Assembly (NCBI RefSeq): GCF_018613875.1
Contig: NZ_JAGGPJ010000035.1
Span: 1 to 33,187 of the forward strand
Origin: Arthrobacter sp. ISL-28
Lineage (GTDB): Bacteria; Actinomycetota; Actinomycetes; Actinomycetales; Micrococcaceae
Length of the DNA stretch: 33,187 nt
Direction: 5' to 3'
Shown one piece after another: positions 32,419 to 33,187 of the stretch; the stretch's first letter is position 1; each line of letters starts with the position of its first letter. A program made the translations under genes and the position numbers. The notes beneath the pieces are model-generated. The model did no database searches, was not told where the DNA came from, and was given only the letters and a program-made list of their open reading frames with translations.

Positions 32419-33187
32419 ATGGCATCACCAACAGTTGGGGACTATCTGCTCGACCGGATTCGTCAATGGGGAGTGGACAAAGTCTTCGCCTACCCGGGCG
32501 ATGGGATCAACGCAATCGTGGCAGCCTTCGGAAAGTCCGGAAACCAGCCCAAATTCATTCAGGCCCGGCATGAAGAGATGTCTGCCCTTGAGGCGGTCGG
32601 CTACGCCAAATTAACCTCAAACGTCGGAGTCTGCCTGGCCACCTCCGGTCCCGGCGCCATCCACCTGCTTAACGGTCTGTATGACGCCAAGCTCGACCAT
32701 GTCCCCGTCGTGGCGATCGTGGGCCAGACGGCACGGAGCGCAATGGGCGGCTCGTACCAGCAGGAAGTGGACCTGCTCACCCTCTTCAAGGACGTCGCCT
32801 CCGACTACGTCCAGATGGTCACCGTCCCGGAACAATTGCCCAACGTGGTCGATCGGGCCATCCGTGTCGCCCTCTCCAGACGGGCTCCAACTGCGATTAT
32901 CATCCCGGCCGACGTTCAGGAACTTGAGTACACACCGCCCGAGCACGCGCTGAAGATGGTTCCCTCCAGCCTGGACATCCGGCCCCCGGAGGTCCTCCCG
33001 GCCGAAGAAGCAATCCAGGGAGCCGCTGAACTGCTCAATCAAGGAAGGAAAGCCGCCATCCTGATCGGGCACGGTGCCCGCGGCGCAGCAGCGGAAGTGG
33101 AGCAGGTGGCAGACCTGTTGGGGGCAGGCGTGGCCAAGGCACTGCTCGGCAAGGACTCCCTGCCTGACGACCTGCCCTACGTCACCG
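32419..33187 (+). CDS. ThDP-dependent enzyme, pyruvate oxidase-like (5' part)
   Basis: The first 256 residues of a thiamine diphosphate enzyme of the pyruvate oxidase/acetolactate synthase superfamily; the gene runs out of the window. It shows MASPTVGDYLLDRIRQWGVD, the substrate loop FAYPGDGINAI, the ThDP-activating glutamate region ARHEEMSALEAVGYAK, TSGPGAIHLLNGLYDAKLDH and VVAIVGQTA. These fit a pyruvate oxidase (PoxB) better than an acetolactate synthase, but the cofactor half is missing. AAGGGAAGG precedes ATG 32419. It probably shares an operon with the Rieske oxidoreductase. Confidence 0.85.
   Translation, partial: MASPTVGDYLLDRIRQWGVDKVFAYPGDGINAIVAAFGKSGNQPKFIQARHEEMSALEAVGYAKLTSNVGVCLATSGPGAIHLLNGLYDAKLDHVPVVAIVGQTARSAMGGSYQQEVDLLTLFKDVASDYVQMVTVPEQLPNVVDRAIRVALSRRAPTAIIIPADVQELEYTPPEHALKMVPSSLDIRPPEVLPAEEAIQGAAELLNQGRKAAILIGHGARGAAAEVEQVADLLGAGVAKALLGKDSLPDDLPYVT

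Overview
The window looks like the chromosome of a high-GC actinobacterium of the Arthrobacter/Pseudarthrobacter type (Micrococcaceae). This rests on the actinobacterial arrangement aceE - PucR-type regulator - fabD - fabH - acpP - fabF, on Actinobacteria-restricted families (DUF3145, DUF4193, DUF2630, an Rv2629-like protein), and on gene content that I recognise but could not search against a database.

Layout. (1) 1-6768, plus strand: the 3' part of aceE, a terminator, a PucR/FasR-like regulator, then the type II fatty acid synthase genes. A perfect inverted repeat (2926-2942) lies just upstream of fabD. (2) 6839-9188, minus strand: DUF3145, xerC and the 3' third of dprA. (3) 9187-18639: an integrated mobile element of about 9,451 bp that splits dprA. 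It carries a large serine recombinase at its left end, a 1-kb non-coding region with six tandem repeats of 43-50 bp spacing, a P22-type major capsid gene (frameshifted), several small cysteine-rich proteins, a 28-bp near-perfect long inverted repeat, and a cargo end. The cargo is a small membrane protein, a lipoprotein, a membrane-anchored coiled-coil protein and a nucleoside-deoxyribosyltransferase-like/TIR-like protein, with related terminators between the first cassettes. No terminase, portal, tail or recognisable replication gene is visible, so it looks like a phage satellite or remnant that would need a helper. (4) 18637-20235, minus strand: the 5' two thirds of dprA, then comM (YifB) broken exactly at its Walker A motif. 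(5) 20236-33187: a second accessory region, made of small stress-type genes (zinc-ribbon proteins, DUF2630, cold shock protein, SRPBCC, CBS pair, Rv2629/baeRF-like protein, DUF4193, FMN reductase, a cysteine-containing HTH regulator, DUF2231 membrane protein, a frameshifted FAD/Rieske oxidoreductase and the start of a ThDP-dependent pyruvate-oxidase-like enzyme).

How it fits together. Both competence genes of the usual comM-dprA-xerC cluster are interrupted, by two different events. The dprA insertion can be resolved to a central TG/CA dinucleotide. Joining the two flanks there restores an uninterrupted dprA of about 394 codons, and joining the two element ends gives an imperfect palindrome typical of a serine-integrase attP. 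The joined circle would also place a TTG-type -35 hexamer 17 bp from the integrase -10 box, which the integrated form lacks. The dprA break is therefore potentially reversible; the comM break has no visible recombinase in this window.
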